In this document: positions 52,674-62,159 of the stretch, piece by piece | How positions within the stretch are numbered: position 1 is the stretch's first letter | How the letters are laid out: every line of letters begins with the position of its first letter | Assembly (NCBI RefSeq): GCF_001182785.1 | Contig: NZ_CP012099.1 | Span: forward strand, 5,020,501 to 5,084,500 | Direction: 5' to 3' | DNA length: 64,000 nucleotides | Source of the DNA: Bacillus thuringiensis | Lineage (GTDB): Bacteria > Bacillota > Bacilli > Bacillales > Bacillaceae_G | Position numbers and translations under genes: made by a program | The notes under the pieces: model-generated | The model's database searches: none | Told to the model about the DNA's origin: nothing | The model's input: only the letters and a program-made list of their open reading frames with translations

Positions 52674-53384
52674 TCAATACTCAGAAGTTATGATCGGTGT
52701 GCCAACCACAATTGTATCTTTGTTGTCTGTAGAACGTATTGCTATTTGCACATTTATTTTCTCTCTATTTGTTGAAAGAGCGTCATCCCACTTTTTATTG
52801 TATGCGGAGACTGACACAAATGCTCTTTCTTCTACTTGTTCGATCGCTCTTGCTGAAAGATCTTTCAAAACCTGATTGGTTTTATTTTGCAAAACACCTT
52901 CAATCTTATCATTCAGTACACCTTGAACACAAGTGTAAATTATAGGTTTTTCACTAAAAATTTTATTCACTTTTTGAACATACTTCGGGTCCCATTTCGC
53001 CCCACTTACTTCAAAGATAATGAAAGTGTTTTCTTTAGTATTTTCTTTACTCCAAGTTACTACTACTCGTTCTTCATGAGAAGCAAACTTTTTATAGGAT
53101 GTAGCTTTATATCCATCTGGAGATTGCTCTACTTCCCACTTTTGAATATTTGCCTTGTCCTTCACATCGTTTAACAACTTTTGAAACGTATGTATATTAG
53201 AAATTGTTTTTGTTTCTCTAGCTAACCATGACCATTTTTCTACTTTAGCATCATTTTTCTCTAAAGCCTTGATCATGCTCTCCATTTTCTGTTCATCGCT
53301 TATCGGTTTCATCTCTCTATATCCAACCAAAAATAAAACAACACTAAGTGCAACAATAAGAATGGCTTTAAGCTTCAATTTCAT
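52674..53384 (-). CDS. ywmB: YwmB family protein
   Basis: 236 residues. An N-terminal helix (5-22) acts as signal anchor; the rest is the YwmB/DUF1779 domain with a TATA-binding-like alternating fold (WEVEQSPDGYKATSYKK, IIYTCVQGVLNDKI, EERAFVSVSAYNKKW). The function is unknown. Gene order ywzB-ywmB-murA-spoIID matches B. subtilis, which is the main support for the name. Confidence 0.85.
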   Translation of the reverse strand: MKLKLKAILIVALSVVLFLVGYREMKPISDEQKMESMIKALEKNDAKVEKWSWLARETKTISNIHTFQKLLNDVKDKANIQKWEVEQSPDGYKATSYKKFASHEERVVVTWSKENTKENTFIIFEVSGAKWDPKYVQKVNKIFSEKPIIYTCVQGVLNDKIEGVLQNKTNQVLKDLSARAIEQVEERAFVSVSAYNKKWDDALSTNREKINVQIAIRSTDNKDTIVVGTPIITSEY

Positions 53385-53429
53385 CCCCTCCTATCCCCAT
53401 TGTTAACGGAGATTTGAGGTTCTATACAC

Positions 53430-53666
53430 TTACTTTACTAAATACGTTAAACTCTTCGAATAGCCTAAATAATCAAGGAAAAAGTTACTTACAGATGTCC
53501 CAATTGCAATTGTAATTAAGATGAGTAATACTCGCGTCTGCAACACTTTTCCGGACTTCATTAAACGCTCAATGTGAATGCCTTGCAAAGCCCACCACGT
53601 AATGGTAATAAACAATAAATGCGAAACAATGGCAATCAGTGCTTGTTGCCCTAAAAGTTGTGCCAA
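53430..53666 (-). CDS. ywzB: DUF1146 family small membrane protein (YwzB)
   Basis: 78 residues with two helices (about 8-27 and 45-65) and the conserved WWALQGIHIERLMKSG between them. Role unknown. In B. subtilis it lies between the ATP synthase operon and ywmB; here a complex I operon takes the ATP synthase side. Start TTG at 53666 after GGGG. Confidence 0.88.
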   Translation of the reverse strand: MAQLLGQQALIAIVSHLLFITITWWALQGIHIERLMKSGKVLQTRVLLILITIAIGTSVSNFFLDYLGYSKSLTYLVK

Positions 53667-53822
53667 AAAATCGACCCCTTTTTACTCAGCTACTACTTAT
53701 GAAAGAATATAAAAACGATACCATAATAAGTAGGAGCCACACTTTTTCAAATGCACATAGACATCTTACATTTTACATCGTGATTTTCTTTCAAAAAACG
53801 TATATCTACATTACAAGTTAAC

Positions 53823-53866
53823 ACAAAATAAAAAGCGCAGAGTACTGACTCCACACCTTTTATTTT
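53823..53866 (-). terminator. Terminator of the nuo operon
   Basis: Minus-strand AAAAGGTGTGGAGT, four bases, ACTCTGCGCTTTT pairs throughout if G-T wobbles are allowed, followed by TATTTT. Confidence 0.75.
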
Positions 53867-53868
53867 CA

Positions 53869-55389
53869 CTATTGTACCACGTTCCCTAAGAAGAAGAAAT
53901 CTTTCATTAATGGAAAATATTCATAAAAGAAATTGTACCCAATCATCGGCATAATTCCTAGTATTACAATCGAAATTGCACAAAGACTCATAACAACCTT
54001 TATATTTAACGGTAACCGTATCCTCTCTTCTGTCTCTCCGGTGCGGAAAAACATTTGTTGTAAAATACGGAAATAATATACGAATGAAACAACTGTCGTA
54101 CCCATCATAATCGAAGCTAGTACGTAATGTGCTGGCTCTACATGAAGCGCGCCTAAAAAGATGTTAATCTTTCCAATGAAGCCAGCCGTCCCTGGTATCC
54201 CAGCCAGCGATAAAATAAAGATTGTCATCATGATCGCTGCAAATGGTGATCTCTTATATAATCCGGTGAAAATCGTTATGTTTTCCTTATCGTTTTGTAA
54301 GATTAAGCCGTGGATAATGGCAAACGCACCTATATTCATAAGCATGTATGCCAGCATATAAAACCACATGCTATCCAGCGTAAATGGTGATAATGCCACA
54401 AGTGGAACGAGCAAATACCCAGCATGCGCAATACCTGAATAAGCAAATAAACGTTTTATGTTGTATTGTTTTAACGCGACTACATTCCCAACAATCATCG
54501 TAATACTTGCTAGCACCGCAATATATATACTCATATGCCCATATAAAGATTGCATATCTCCTTGTATTAATACACTTGCAAAAACCATAAGGAACAAACG
54601 AATAATGAGTAGGAACCCCGCAATTTTAGAAATCGTTCCAAGAAAGGCAGTAACAGGTGTAGTCGCTCCTTCATACACATCAGGTGCCCACATATGAAAC
54701 GGCACTGTGGCAATTTTAAATGAGAGACCGACTAGCAATAAAAGAAATGCGAGAGCTAGCAATAACTGAATACCACTAGCGAGCTCCCCAGTGAGTACCT
54801 TTTGCATATCTACAATGTTAGTTGAACCTGTAATACCGTATAAATAACTCATTCCGAAGAGCGTGATCGCCGTTCCAATTCCTCCGCTAATGACATATTT
54901 CATTGCCGCTTCATTTGATGCACGGCTCTTTTTTCGTATTCCTACTAAAATATAAGAAGAAAGTGAAAGTAACTCTAAACCAACGAAAAGGGTGATAAAG
55001 TCAACACTAGAAGCCATGAACATCGCACCAAGAAGTGCCATTAAAAATAAGTAATAATATTCGCCCTTATCTTCAATCGGATTCTTCTTATCATCGCTCA
55101 TTGCGATGCATAAAATGAGAGCTGAGGCGCCTAATAACAACGTTTTAAACCCTTTTGAAAATCCATCTAACACAAACGATCCGTTTAAAATATCTCCAGC
55201 TGGTTCGCTATATAGCGTAATTAATGACACAAGTGCTAATACGATGGCAGCGATCGCACCAAGAGCTACATATCTATGATTCAGCTTAAAAAACAAATCA
55301 CATATGGAAAGAAGGATGGCGGCGCCGAGAATAATAAATTCTGGCACCATTAGATGCCACGATAAGCTAAGTAACATATTCATATCCAT
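53869..55389 (-). CDS. nuoN: NADH-quinone oxidoreductase subunit N
   Basis: 506 residues with about fourteen helices, an antiporter-like proton-pumping subunit. Core motifs include a Glu in FVGLELLSLSSYILVG (TM5), Lys in TVPFHMWAPDVYEGATTPVTAFLGTISKIAGF (TM7-8) and LSLAGIPGTAGFIGKI. ATG 55389 directly follows the nuoM stop. Last gene of the operon, followed by a terminator. Confidence 0.95.
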   Translation of the reverse strand: MDMNMLLSLSWHLMVPEFIILGAAILLSICDLFFKLNHRYVALGAIAAIVLALVSLITLYSEPAGDILNGSFVLDGFSKGFKTLLLGASALILCIAMSDDKKNPIEDKGEYYYLFLMALLGAMFMASSVDFITLFVGLELLSLSSYILVGIRKKSRASNEAAMKYVISGGIGTAITLFGMSYLYGITGSTNIVDMQKVLTGELASGIQLLLALAFLLLLVGLSFKIATVPFHMWAPDVYEGATTPVTAFLGTISKIAGFLLIIRLFLMVFASVLIQGDMQSLYGHMSIYIAVLASITMIVGNVVALKQYNIKRLFAYSGIAHAGYLLVPLVALSPFTLDSMWFYMLAYMLMNIGAFAIIHGLILQNDKENITIFTGLYKRSPFAAIMMTIFILSLAGIPGTAGFIGKINIFLGALHVEPAHYVLASIMMGTTVVSFVYYFRILQQMFFRTGETEERIRLPLNIKVVMSLCAISIVILGIMPMIGYNFFYEYFPLMKDFFFLGNVVQ

Positions 55390-55390
55390 C

Positions 55391-56893
55391 CTACTTCACC
55401 CCCAATGTTTTCAATGTATTTTGAAGCGGATCCCCTAGTATCTCTGGCATAACTCCAATTGCAATAATACAAAAGATAAGTAGTAAGACAGGGACATACT
55501 CCCATCCATGTATATCAGATTTTGCTTCCCACTCTTTCTTTCCAAATGTCACTTGAAGTGTCGCTCTTAATACGTATACAGCGGTTAAAATGATGCCAAT
55601 CACACCGATGGCAGCAATGACGGGCTCCCCTTGAAATAAACCGAGTAAGGCAAGAAATTCGCTAACAAACCCAGACATCCCTGGTAATCCAAGCGATGCC
55701 ATTCCTCCTGCTAAGAAGAAGCCGCTAAGTACTGGGACACTTTTTGCGAGTCCACCAAGCGCTGTAATGTCTGATGTTCCGAAACGTTGTTCTATAACAC
55801 CGAGTAAGAAAAACAGCAAGGCTGCAATTAAACCGTGCGATACAACCTGGAATAACGCCCCTTGTGTACCCGGTGCATTAAGTGCCGCGAGCCCCATTAA
55901 AACAATTCCCATATGCGAAATACTAGAGTAAGCCAGTACTTTCCTAAAGTCCGTTTGGATGAGTGCTAAAAAGGCACCATATAATAAATTAATTACACCT
56001 AATATCGCAATTAACGTTGCAACATCGTGAAAATATTCTGGGAATAGCCCTTTTCCGAAGCGAATAATACCGTACGCTCCAATCTTTAGCAAAACACCCG
56101 CATGAAGCATAACTACAGCTGGATGCGCTTCTATGTGTACATTGACCATCCAGCGGTGCAACGGAAAAACAGGTAGTTTAATTGCAAAGGCAATCATTAT
56201 GGAAATAAATACACCAAGTTGCAAGCTACTTGGGATGACGAGTTCTCCTTCTGCACTTACGCTTCTTAATATCTCTTTCAGCTCCACAATATTTGTTGTA
56301 CCTGTTTTCGCGAACAAAATTGAGAAAACAATGAGCAAAATAGCTGAGCCAATACCGTTATATATTAAATAACTATACGCAGCCTTTTCGCTCGACAATT
56401 TTCCCCACTTCCCAATCAATAAGAACATTGGTGGCAACGTAATTTCAAAGAAGATAAAAAACAACATTAGATTTTGAGCAGCAAAGACGCCGAGCATCCC
56501 TATTTCTAACATGAGTAACAGCATATAAAATGCTTTTAAATTTCTTTTAATAGAAAAGGCTGCAATTGCTGCGAGCATCGCTAGAAGAGCCGTCAGCACC
56601 ATCATAACAAGCGACAAACCATCAATACCGAGCTCGTAATAAATAGAAAACCACCTTTTATCCACCGCTGTAAAATCTCCGAACTTAATCCATTTCACCT
56701 TTTCATCAAATAGTGACAAACTCTTTCCAGAAGCATATGTACAAGCGAGGACGATAGCGATTCCAAATGGAAGTGCCGTCCCAAATAAGCCAAGCGCCCG
56801 CACTGTACGCAATTCCTTTTTCGGTGTTAGTACAAGCAATAAAATTCCTAAAAGCGGGGAAAAAATGAAGAACGTTAACAACAAATCATTCAT
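55391..56893 (-). CDS. nuoM: NADH-quinone oxidoreductase subunit M
   Basis: 500 residues, antiporter-like subunit: FFIFFEITLPPMFLLIGKWG (TM5 Glu), KLPVFPLHRWMVNVHIEAHPAVVMLHAGVLLKIGAYG (TM7-8) and GGLAKSVPVLSGFFLAGGMASLGLPG. It overlaps nuoL by ATGA. Confidence 0.95.
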   Translation of the reverse strand: MNDLLLTFFIFSPLLGILLLVLTPKKELRTVRALGLFGTALPFGIAIVLACTYASGKSLSLFDEKVKWIKFGDFTAVDKRWFSIYYELGIDGLSLVMMVLTALLAMLAAIAAFSIKRNLKAFYMLLLMLEIGMLGVFAAQNLMLFFIFFEITLPPMFLLIGKWGKLSSEKAAYSYLIYNGIGSAILLIVFSILFAKTGTTNIVELKEILRSVSAEGELVIPSSLQLGVFISIMIAFAIKLPVFPLHRWMVNVHIEAHPAVVMLHAGVLLKIGAYGIIRFGKGLFPEYFHDVATLIAILGVINLLYGAFLALIQTDFRKVLAYSSISHMGIVLMGLAALNAPGTQGALFQVVSHGLIAALLFFLLGVIEQRFGTSDITALGGLAKSVPVLSGFFLAGGMASLGLPGMSGFVSEFLALLGLFQGEPVIAAIGVIGIILTAVYVLRATLQVTFGKKEWEAKSDIHGWEYVPVLLLIFCIIAIGVMPEILGDPLQNTLKTLGVK

Positions 56894-58752
56894 CGTAAAT
56901 CCCCTCCTGTATAGAGCAAAATAATAACGAGTACAGCGAGCGAAACCGCCGTTACGGTACCGTACACTTGTACATTCCCGTTTTGAAGTTTCGATCCAAG
57001 ATTACTTGTGCCTTTAACTACGCTTCCAATTAAAACTGCAATTCCCTCGACTACATACACTTCAAATAAGCGAAGCACATGAGCGATTCCTTTCGTAATA
57101 GGGATCACCGTCATATTGTATAGTTCATCCACATAATATTTTTTTTTCAAAAGATTATAAAGCGATGTTTCCGTACCTCCAGCCCAATCTCTAGAAATTG
57201 ATTTCTTGCCATATATGAAATATGCAAGAGCGATTCCCGCAAATGAAACGAGCGTCGCAACAATCATAATCCAAACTGGCCCATGCGCTTCTTCAACCTT
57301 AAACCCTACATCTTTCGTCAACCAATCTCCGAGAAACGTCCCAAACCATGGTGTATTTATATATCCTGCCACTACTGCGAGAACGCCGAGAACAATCATT
57401 GGATACGTCATAACGCGGGGCGACTCATGCACATCTTCCTTCGTCTTCGCTTCCCCAGTAAAGACAAGGAAGTATAGACGAAACATGTAAAATGCCGTTA
57501 AGAATGCCGCAATTACTGCTAATACGAATAAAAAATAATTACCATTCATCCAAGTCGCAGCCAAAATTTCATCTTTACTAAAGAACCCAGAAAGGAGTGG
57601 AACCCCACTAATTGCAAGTGTACCTATCAAAAATAGCGTACCAGTTACTTTCATCTTCTTCTGTAAACCGCCCATTTTATTAATGTTTTGCGTATGCACG
57701 GCATGAATTACACTTCCTGCTGCCAAAAATAGTAGTGCTTTAAAAAAAGCATGTGTCGTTAAATGGAAGACACCAGCTACATAACCTGCAGAACCTAACG
57801 CAAGCATCATATATCCAAGCTGGCTAACTGTAGAATAAGCAAGTACTCTCTTTATATCTGTTTGCACGAGACCGATAGAGGCCGCAAAGATTGCAGTGAA
57901 AGCTCCAACGATTGCCACTGTCTGCATCGCTACCGCACTTGCCGAAAATAGCGGGAACATCGTCGCTACTAAATATACGCCCGCTGCAACCATCGTCGCC
58001 GCGTGAATAAGTGCCGAAACAGGCGTTGGCCCCTCCATTGCATCTGGCAACCACGTATGAAGCGGGAACTGACCTGATTTCCCCATCGCCCCGATAAAAA
58101 TTAATATCGCCGTTATCGTAATCATGTAAGGAGGTAAATCCCCTGTATAAATCGCCCTAAATATTGCGTCATATTCAAAACTACCTGCGTACCAAAAAAT
58201 TAAAATCATCCCGATAAATAAACCAACATCCCCAATACGGGTCATAATAAAAGCCTTTTTTGCAGCAGCCTTCGCTTCTTCTTTAAAGAAATAAAAACCG
58301 ATAAGTAAAAATGAGCCAAGGCCAACTAATTCCCAAAATATATAAAGCTGTAATAAATTCGTTGATATAACAAGCCCTAACATCGCAAATGTAAAGAGTC
58401 CTAAATATGCGTAAAAGGTTGGTAATCGTTCATCACCTTTCATATAACCTTTCGAATACACATGTACAAGTAGACTCACAAGCGTAACGATAAATAACAT
58501 TAAAGCTCCTAATGCAGTCACTTCAAAGCCGAATGATATATCCACATCTCCAGCTCTAAGCCACACCCACTTATGCTTCACGCTTGCTTCTGAAAACCTT
58601 TCTATTAACACAAGTACCGCAAGTATAAAGGAGAGAAAGACGAAAAAAATACTAAGTACGCTGCTTCCTTCTCTAATTTTCTTCCCGAATATAATAAGTA
58701 ACAAAAACGAAACGAGTGGGAAAAGCGGTATGAGCCATGCATAATCGATCAT
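56890..58752 (-). CDS. nuoL: NADH-quinone oxidoreductase subunit L
   Basis: 620 residues, the distal antiporter-like subunit with the long lateral helix at the C-terminus. Motifs: FWELVGLGSFLLIGFYF, KSGQFPLHTWLPDAMEGPTPVSALIHAATMVAAGVY, and STVSQLGYMMLALGSAGY. Length is normal for the family. Confidence 0.96.
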   Translation of the reverse strand: MIDYAWLIPLFPLVSFLLLIIFGKKIREGSSVLSIFFVFLSFILAVLVLIERFSEASVKHKWVWLRAGDVDISFGFEVTALGALMLFIVTLVSLLVHVYSKGYMKGDERLPTFYAYLGLFTFAMLGLVISTNLLQLYIFWELVGLGSFLLIGFYFFKEEAKAAAKKAFIMTRIGDVGLFIGMILIFWYAGSFEYDAIFRAIYTGDLPPYMITITAILIFIGAMGKSGQFPLHTWLPDAMEGPTPVSALIHAATMVAAGVYLVATMFPLFSASAVAMQTVAIVGAFTAIFAASIGLVQTDIKRVLAYSTVSQLGYMMLALGSAGYVAGVFHLTTHAFFKALLFLAAGSVIHAVHTQNINKMGGLQKKMKVTGTLFLIGTLAISGVPLLSGFFSKDEILAATWMNGNYFLFVLAVIAAFLTAFYMFRLYFLVFTGEAKTKEDVHESPRVMTYPMIVLGVLAVVAGYINTPWFGTFLGDWLTKDVGFKVEEAHGPVWIMIVATLVSFAGIALAYFIYGKKSISRDWAGGTETSLYNLLKKKYYVDELYNMTVIPITKGIAHVLRLFEVYVVEGIAVLIGSVVKGTSNLGSKLQNGNVQVYGTVTAVSLAVLVIILLYTGGDLR

Positions 58753-58782
58753 TGTTTCCTTCCCCCTTTTTCGGTCACAATG

Positions 58783-59097
58783 CTATCCTTTGAGCGTATC
58801 CATTTCATCCACCTGAACTGTCGTACGATTACGATATAAAGCAATTAAAATAGCGAGTCCTACCGCCGCTTCCGCTGCCGCTACAGCCATCGTAAACAGT
58901 GAGAAAATTTGACCTGTTAAATTCGGAAATAGGCCTAATTTACTAAACGCCACTAAGTTTAAATTGGCAGCATTCAGCATTAATTCGATACAAACTAATA
59001 CGATTACTGTATTCCGCTTTGTTAAAGCTCCAAATAGACCGATGCAAAACAAAATAATCGCAAGTGTTAAATATGCAGAAGCCGGAACGCTACTCAT
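58783..59097 (-). CDS. nuoK: NADH-quinone oxidoreductase subunit K
   Basis: 104 residues with three helices and the two conserved membrane Glu ([17 protein letters not shown] and [17 protein letters not shown]). The ATG at 59097 gives the family length and overlaps the nuoJ end by eight bases; a 16-codon upstream extension inside nuoJ is rejected. Confidence 0.95.
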   Translation of the reverse strand: MSSVPASAYLTLAIILFCIGLFGALTKRNTVIVLVCIELMLNAANLNLVAFSKLGLFPNLTGQIFSLFTMAVAAAEAAVGLAILIALYRNRTTVQVDEMDTLKG

Positions 59098-59614
59098 TGG
59101 AATCCTCCTCTTTCTCGTCCTTTTTCGCAAGTATAATCGCGCCAACGAGTGCTACAAGTAAAATAACTGACGTTAGTTCAAATGGAATAATATATTTTGA
59201 ATAGAGAAGCGTACCGATTTGAAGTGTGTTGTTTTCATGGAGAGGTAAACTTCCTTGTGTGCTTTCATTTGCAAAATCAACATTATTAACAGCGAAATAC
59301 ATAACCGCTCCAAATGCTACAACCGCAAAGAAGATAATCCATTTTCGAAGAGTAAGACGCGATTCATTTTCCGCGTTATGTTTCGTTAACATAATGCCGA
59401 AAATCATAATAATTGTGATTGCACCAGAGTAAAGTAAAATTTGTGCAACGCCTATAAATTCGGCTGATAAAAGAAAATACAAACCTGCAATGCTGAGAAA
59501 TGTCAGAACGAGAGCTAGCATCATGTGCATAACTTTCGTTAAGTTCAACATAAGAACACCGCCGATAATTGCAGACAAGGATAGTATAAAGAATGCTACA
59601 AACTCGCCATTCAT
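59090..59614 (-). CDS. nuoJ: NADH-quinone oxidoreductase subunit J
   Basis: 174 residues with five helices; [24 protein letters not shown] is the conserved TM3 region with the pi-bulge. Overlaps nuoI by ATGA and nuoK by eight bases. Confidence 0.93.
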   Translation of the reverse strand: MNGEFVAFFILSLSAIIGGVLMLNLTKVMHMMLALVLTFLSIAGLYFLLSAEFIGVAQILLYSGAITIIMIFGIMLTKHNAENESRLTLRKWIIFFAVVAFGAVMYFAVNNVDFANESTQGSLPLHENNTLQIGTLLYSKYIIPFELTSVILLVALVGAIILAKKDEKEEDSNE

Positions 59615-60030
59615 GCCTTATTCTCCTTCCTGACGTTTTCGTCGTTTTCGTCAAGCCACTGCAAATTTTTAAATAAGTCATCACGTGAATATTCCGCGAG
59701 TTCAAAGTTATTTGTCATGACAATTGCCTCTGTCGGGCAAACTTCTGTACATAAATCACAAAGAATACAAATTTCAAAATTAATATCATACGTGTCGATA
59801 ATTTTTCCTTTTTTCGTAGGATCCGGATGTTTCTTCCCTGTTAACTGAATACAGTCTGTCGGACAAATGTTAGAGCATTGATTACAAACAATACATTTCT
59901 CCGGATAAAATTTTTGAATCCCCCGAAAACGGTCTGGCAACGGCAACGGTTGATTTGGATAATCATACGTTACCTTCTTCTTGCTCAAATTACTTAATGT
60001 ATATTTTAATCCTTTAAATAGTCCTTTCAT
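59611..60030 (-). CDS. nuoI: NADH-quinone oxidoreductase subunit I (2x4Fe-4S)
   Basis: 139 residues. Two ferredoxin motifs CIVCNQCSNICP and CILCDLCTEVCP hold clusters N6a and N6b on the peripheral arm. It passes electrons to NuoB. With NuoE, F and G absent, it is the natural docking site for an alternative donor such as ferredoxin, which is inference. Confidence 0.95.
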   Translation of the reverse strand: MKGLFKGLKYTLSNLSKKKVTYDYPNQPLPLPDRFRGIQKFYPEKCIVCNQCSNICPTDCIQLTGKKHPDPTKKGKIIDTYDINFEICILCDLCTEVCPTEAIVMTNNFELAEYSRDDLFKNLQWLDENDENVRKENKA

Positions 60031-60055
60031 CTCTTACTGGCACCCCCCTCATAGA

Positions 60056-61057
60056 TTAGAAGAATAACTCCTTAATCAATGCCGTTAAGAAAATATTTGC
60101 AAGTGCAATCGGCAATAATACTTTCCATCCAAACTCCATTAACTGGTCACCTCTTATACGCGGGAACGTAACGCGGAACCAAATTAATAGAAAGACTACA
60201 CTACTAAATTTCAAAGCAAACCATACGGCACCTGGGATAAATCCAAGAAACATGACTGGATTCCATCCGCCTAAAAAGAGCACTGTAATTAACGATGCCA
60301 TCCCGAAGAAATATACGTACTCTGAAAGCATGAAAAACGCCCAGCGAAAACCTGAGTATTCCGTATGATATCCAGAAACAAGTTCTGACTCCGCTTCTGG
60401 CAAATCGAATGGCGTCCTATTTAACTCTGCAACTGCTGCAATTAAGAAAACGACGAAGCCAATTGGCTGTACGAAAATGTACCAAACCTTCTCCTGCGCC
60501 GCTACAATCTCATTTAAATTCAGGCTACCAGCTAGCAAAACGATACCAATTACACTCATTACGAGCGGAATCTCATAAGAAATCATTTGCGCCGCCGCAC
60601 GCATCCCTCCTAAAAGGGAGTACTTATTATTCGATGCCCATCCCCCAGTTACGACACCTATCGTCGTAATACCGGAAACAGCAATATAATAAAGTAGCCC
60701 GACTCCAATATCTGCAAATTGAAATTTATCAGTGAACGGGATAACTGCAAGCACCATAAATGCTGGTGCAAATGCAATGACAGGCGCTAATATAAACAGC
60801 GGTTTATCTGCTGCTTTCGGAATACTATCTTCTTTCAATAATAGTTTTAAAACATCAGCTACCGTTTGCAGTAAACCGAATCGGCCTCCAACCTGATTTG
60901 GTCCAATCCGCCCTTGCATAAACCCCATCACTTTCCGTTCTGCCAAAATTCCATATGTAACGAAGCCAAGGACTGCAAATAGTAGAAGTACCGCTAATCC
61001 GAAAAAAATGAAGAAATTCGTCCAGCTTGAAGGTGATTGTAAGAGCGTCTCAATCAT
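60056..61057 (-). CDS. nuoH: NADH-quinone oxidoreductase subunit H
   Basis: 333 residues with eight helices; it forms the quinone entry site. Motifs ERKVMGFMQGRIGPNQVG, GGMRAAAQMISYEIPLV, and AELNRTPFDLPEAESELVSGYHTEYSG are intact. Its ATG overlaps the nuoD stop (TAATG), directly joining D and H with no room for E, F or G. Confidence 0.96.
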   Translation of the reverse strand: MIETLLQSPSSWTNFFIFFGLAVLLLFAVLGFVTYGILAERKVMGFMQGRIGPNQVGGRFGLLQTVADVLKLLLKEDSIPKAADKPLFILAPVIAFAPAFMVLAVIPFTDKFQFADIGVGLLYYIAVSGITTIGVVTGGWASNNKYSLLGGMRAAAQMISYEIPLVMSVIGIVLLAGSLNLNEIVAAQEKVWYIFVQPIGFVVFLIAAVAELNRTPFDLPEAESELVSGYHTEYSGFRWAFFMLSEYVYFFGMASLITVLFLGGWNPVMFLGFIPGAVWFALKFSSVVFLLIWFRVTFPRIRGDQLMEFGWKVLLPIALANIFLTALIKELFF

Positions 61058-62157
61058 TAGCCATCAACCTCCCCAAGTACAATATCAACTCCACCTAAAA
61101 TCGTAATTAAATTAGCGATGTTTTCACCTTTCAATAATTTCGGTAAAATTTGCAAGTTATAAAAAGATGGCCTACGAAACTTCAAACGATACGGCTCTTT
61201 CTTTCCGTCACTAGCGATATAACAACCAATCTCTCCTCGCGGCGATTCTATACGTACGAACGCTTCTCCCTTAGGTGCCTTAATAATTTTCGGTACTTTT
61301 GCCAGCACAGCTCCCTCTTTCGGGAACTGCTGAACCGCTTGCTCAACAATCTTTAAAGACTCCTCGATTTCTTGCATTCGGCAAACGTAGCGATCCCAAG
61401 CATCTCCCACGTTTCCAACAGGAATATCAAAATCAAAACGATCATAAATCGAATACGGCTCATCTTTGCGAAGATCCCAGTTTACCCCGGTGCACCGCAA
61501 ATTTGCTCCGCTTAAAGAATACGAAATCGCTTCTTCCGGGCTATATATACCAACGCCTTTCACACGATTTAAGAAAATCTCATTACCGCTAACAAGATCA
61601 TGATAACCTGCCAATTGCTCTCTCATATACGGAACAAACTCTTCCACCTTTTCAATCCAACCATCTGGTGCATCCCACTTCACACCGCCAACTCTCATAT
61701 AGTTAAAAGTAAGCCGTGCCCCGCATAATTCATTTAATAAATTTATAATCATCTCTCGTTCACGAAACGCGTACAAAAACGGGCTTACCGCTCCTATATC
61801 AAGAAGATTCGTCCCCCACCAAACGAGATGGCTCGCAATTCTTCCTAGCTCCATCGCAAGTACTCGCAAGTATTCGGCACGCTCCGGAATTTCAAGCCCC
61901 ATCATCGTCTCTACAGCATGGCAAATGACGTAATTATTCGTCATGGCTGATAAATAGTCCATTCGATCTGTATAAGGGATAATTTGCGTATACTGTAAGC
62001 TCTCAGCAATCTTTTCCGTCCCGCGATGCAAATACCCAATAACCGGTGTAGCTTCTTTAATAATTTCCCCGTCAATCTTAATTACGAGCCTGAACACACC
62101 ATGTGTACTCGGATGCTGAGGTCCTACATTCAAAAGCATCTCTTCCGTGCGGATCAT
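61057..62157 (-). CDS. nuoD: NADH-quinone oxidoreductase subunit D
   Basis: 366 residues, the 49-kDa subunit. Quinone-site features are the His pair region in NVGPQHPSTHGVFRL and Tyr in YTDRMDYLS; GYLHRGTEKIAE and RIESPRGEIGCYIASDG are typical. GGAGGTG precedes the ATG; the gap from nuoC is two bases. Confidence 0.96.
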   Translation of the reverse strand: MIRTEEMLLNVGPQHPSTHGVFRLVIKIDGEIIKEATPVIGYLHRGTEKIAESLQYTQIIPYTDRMDYLSAMTNNYVICHAVETMMGLEIPERAEYLRVLAMELGRIASHLVWWGTNLLDIGAVSPFLYAFREREMIINLLNELCGARLTFNYMRVGGVKWDAPDGWIEKVEEFVPYMREQLAGYHDLVSGNEIFLNRVKGVGIYSPEEAISYSLSGANLRCTGVNWDLRKDEPYSIYDRFDFDIPVGNVGDAWDRYVCRMQEIEESLKIVEQAVQQFPKEGAVLAKVPKIIKAPKGEAFVRIESPRGEIGCYIASDGKKEPYRLKFRRPSFYNLQILPKLLKGENIANLITILGGVDIVLGEVDG

Positions 62158-62159
62158 AG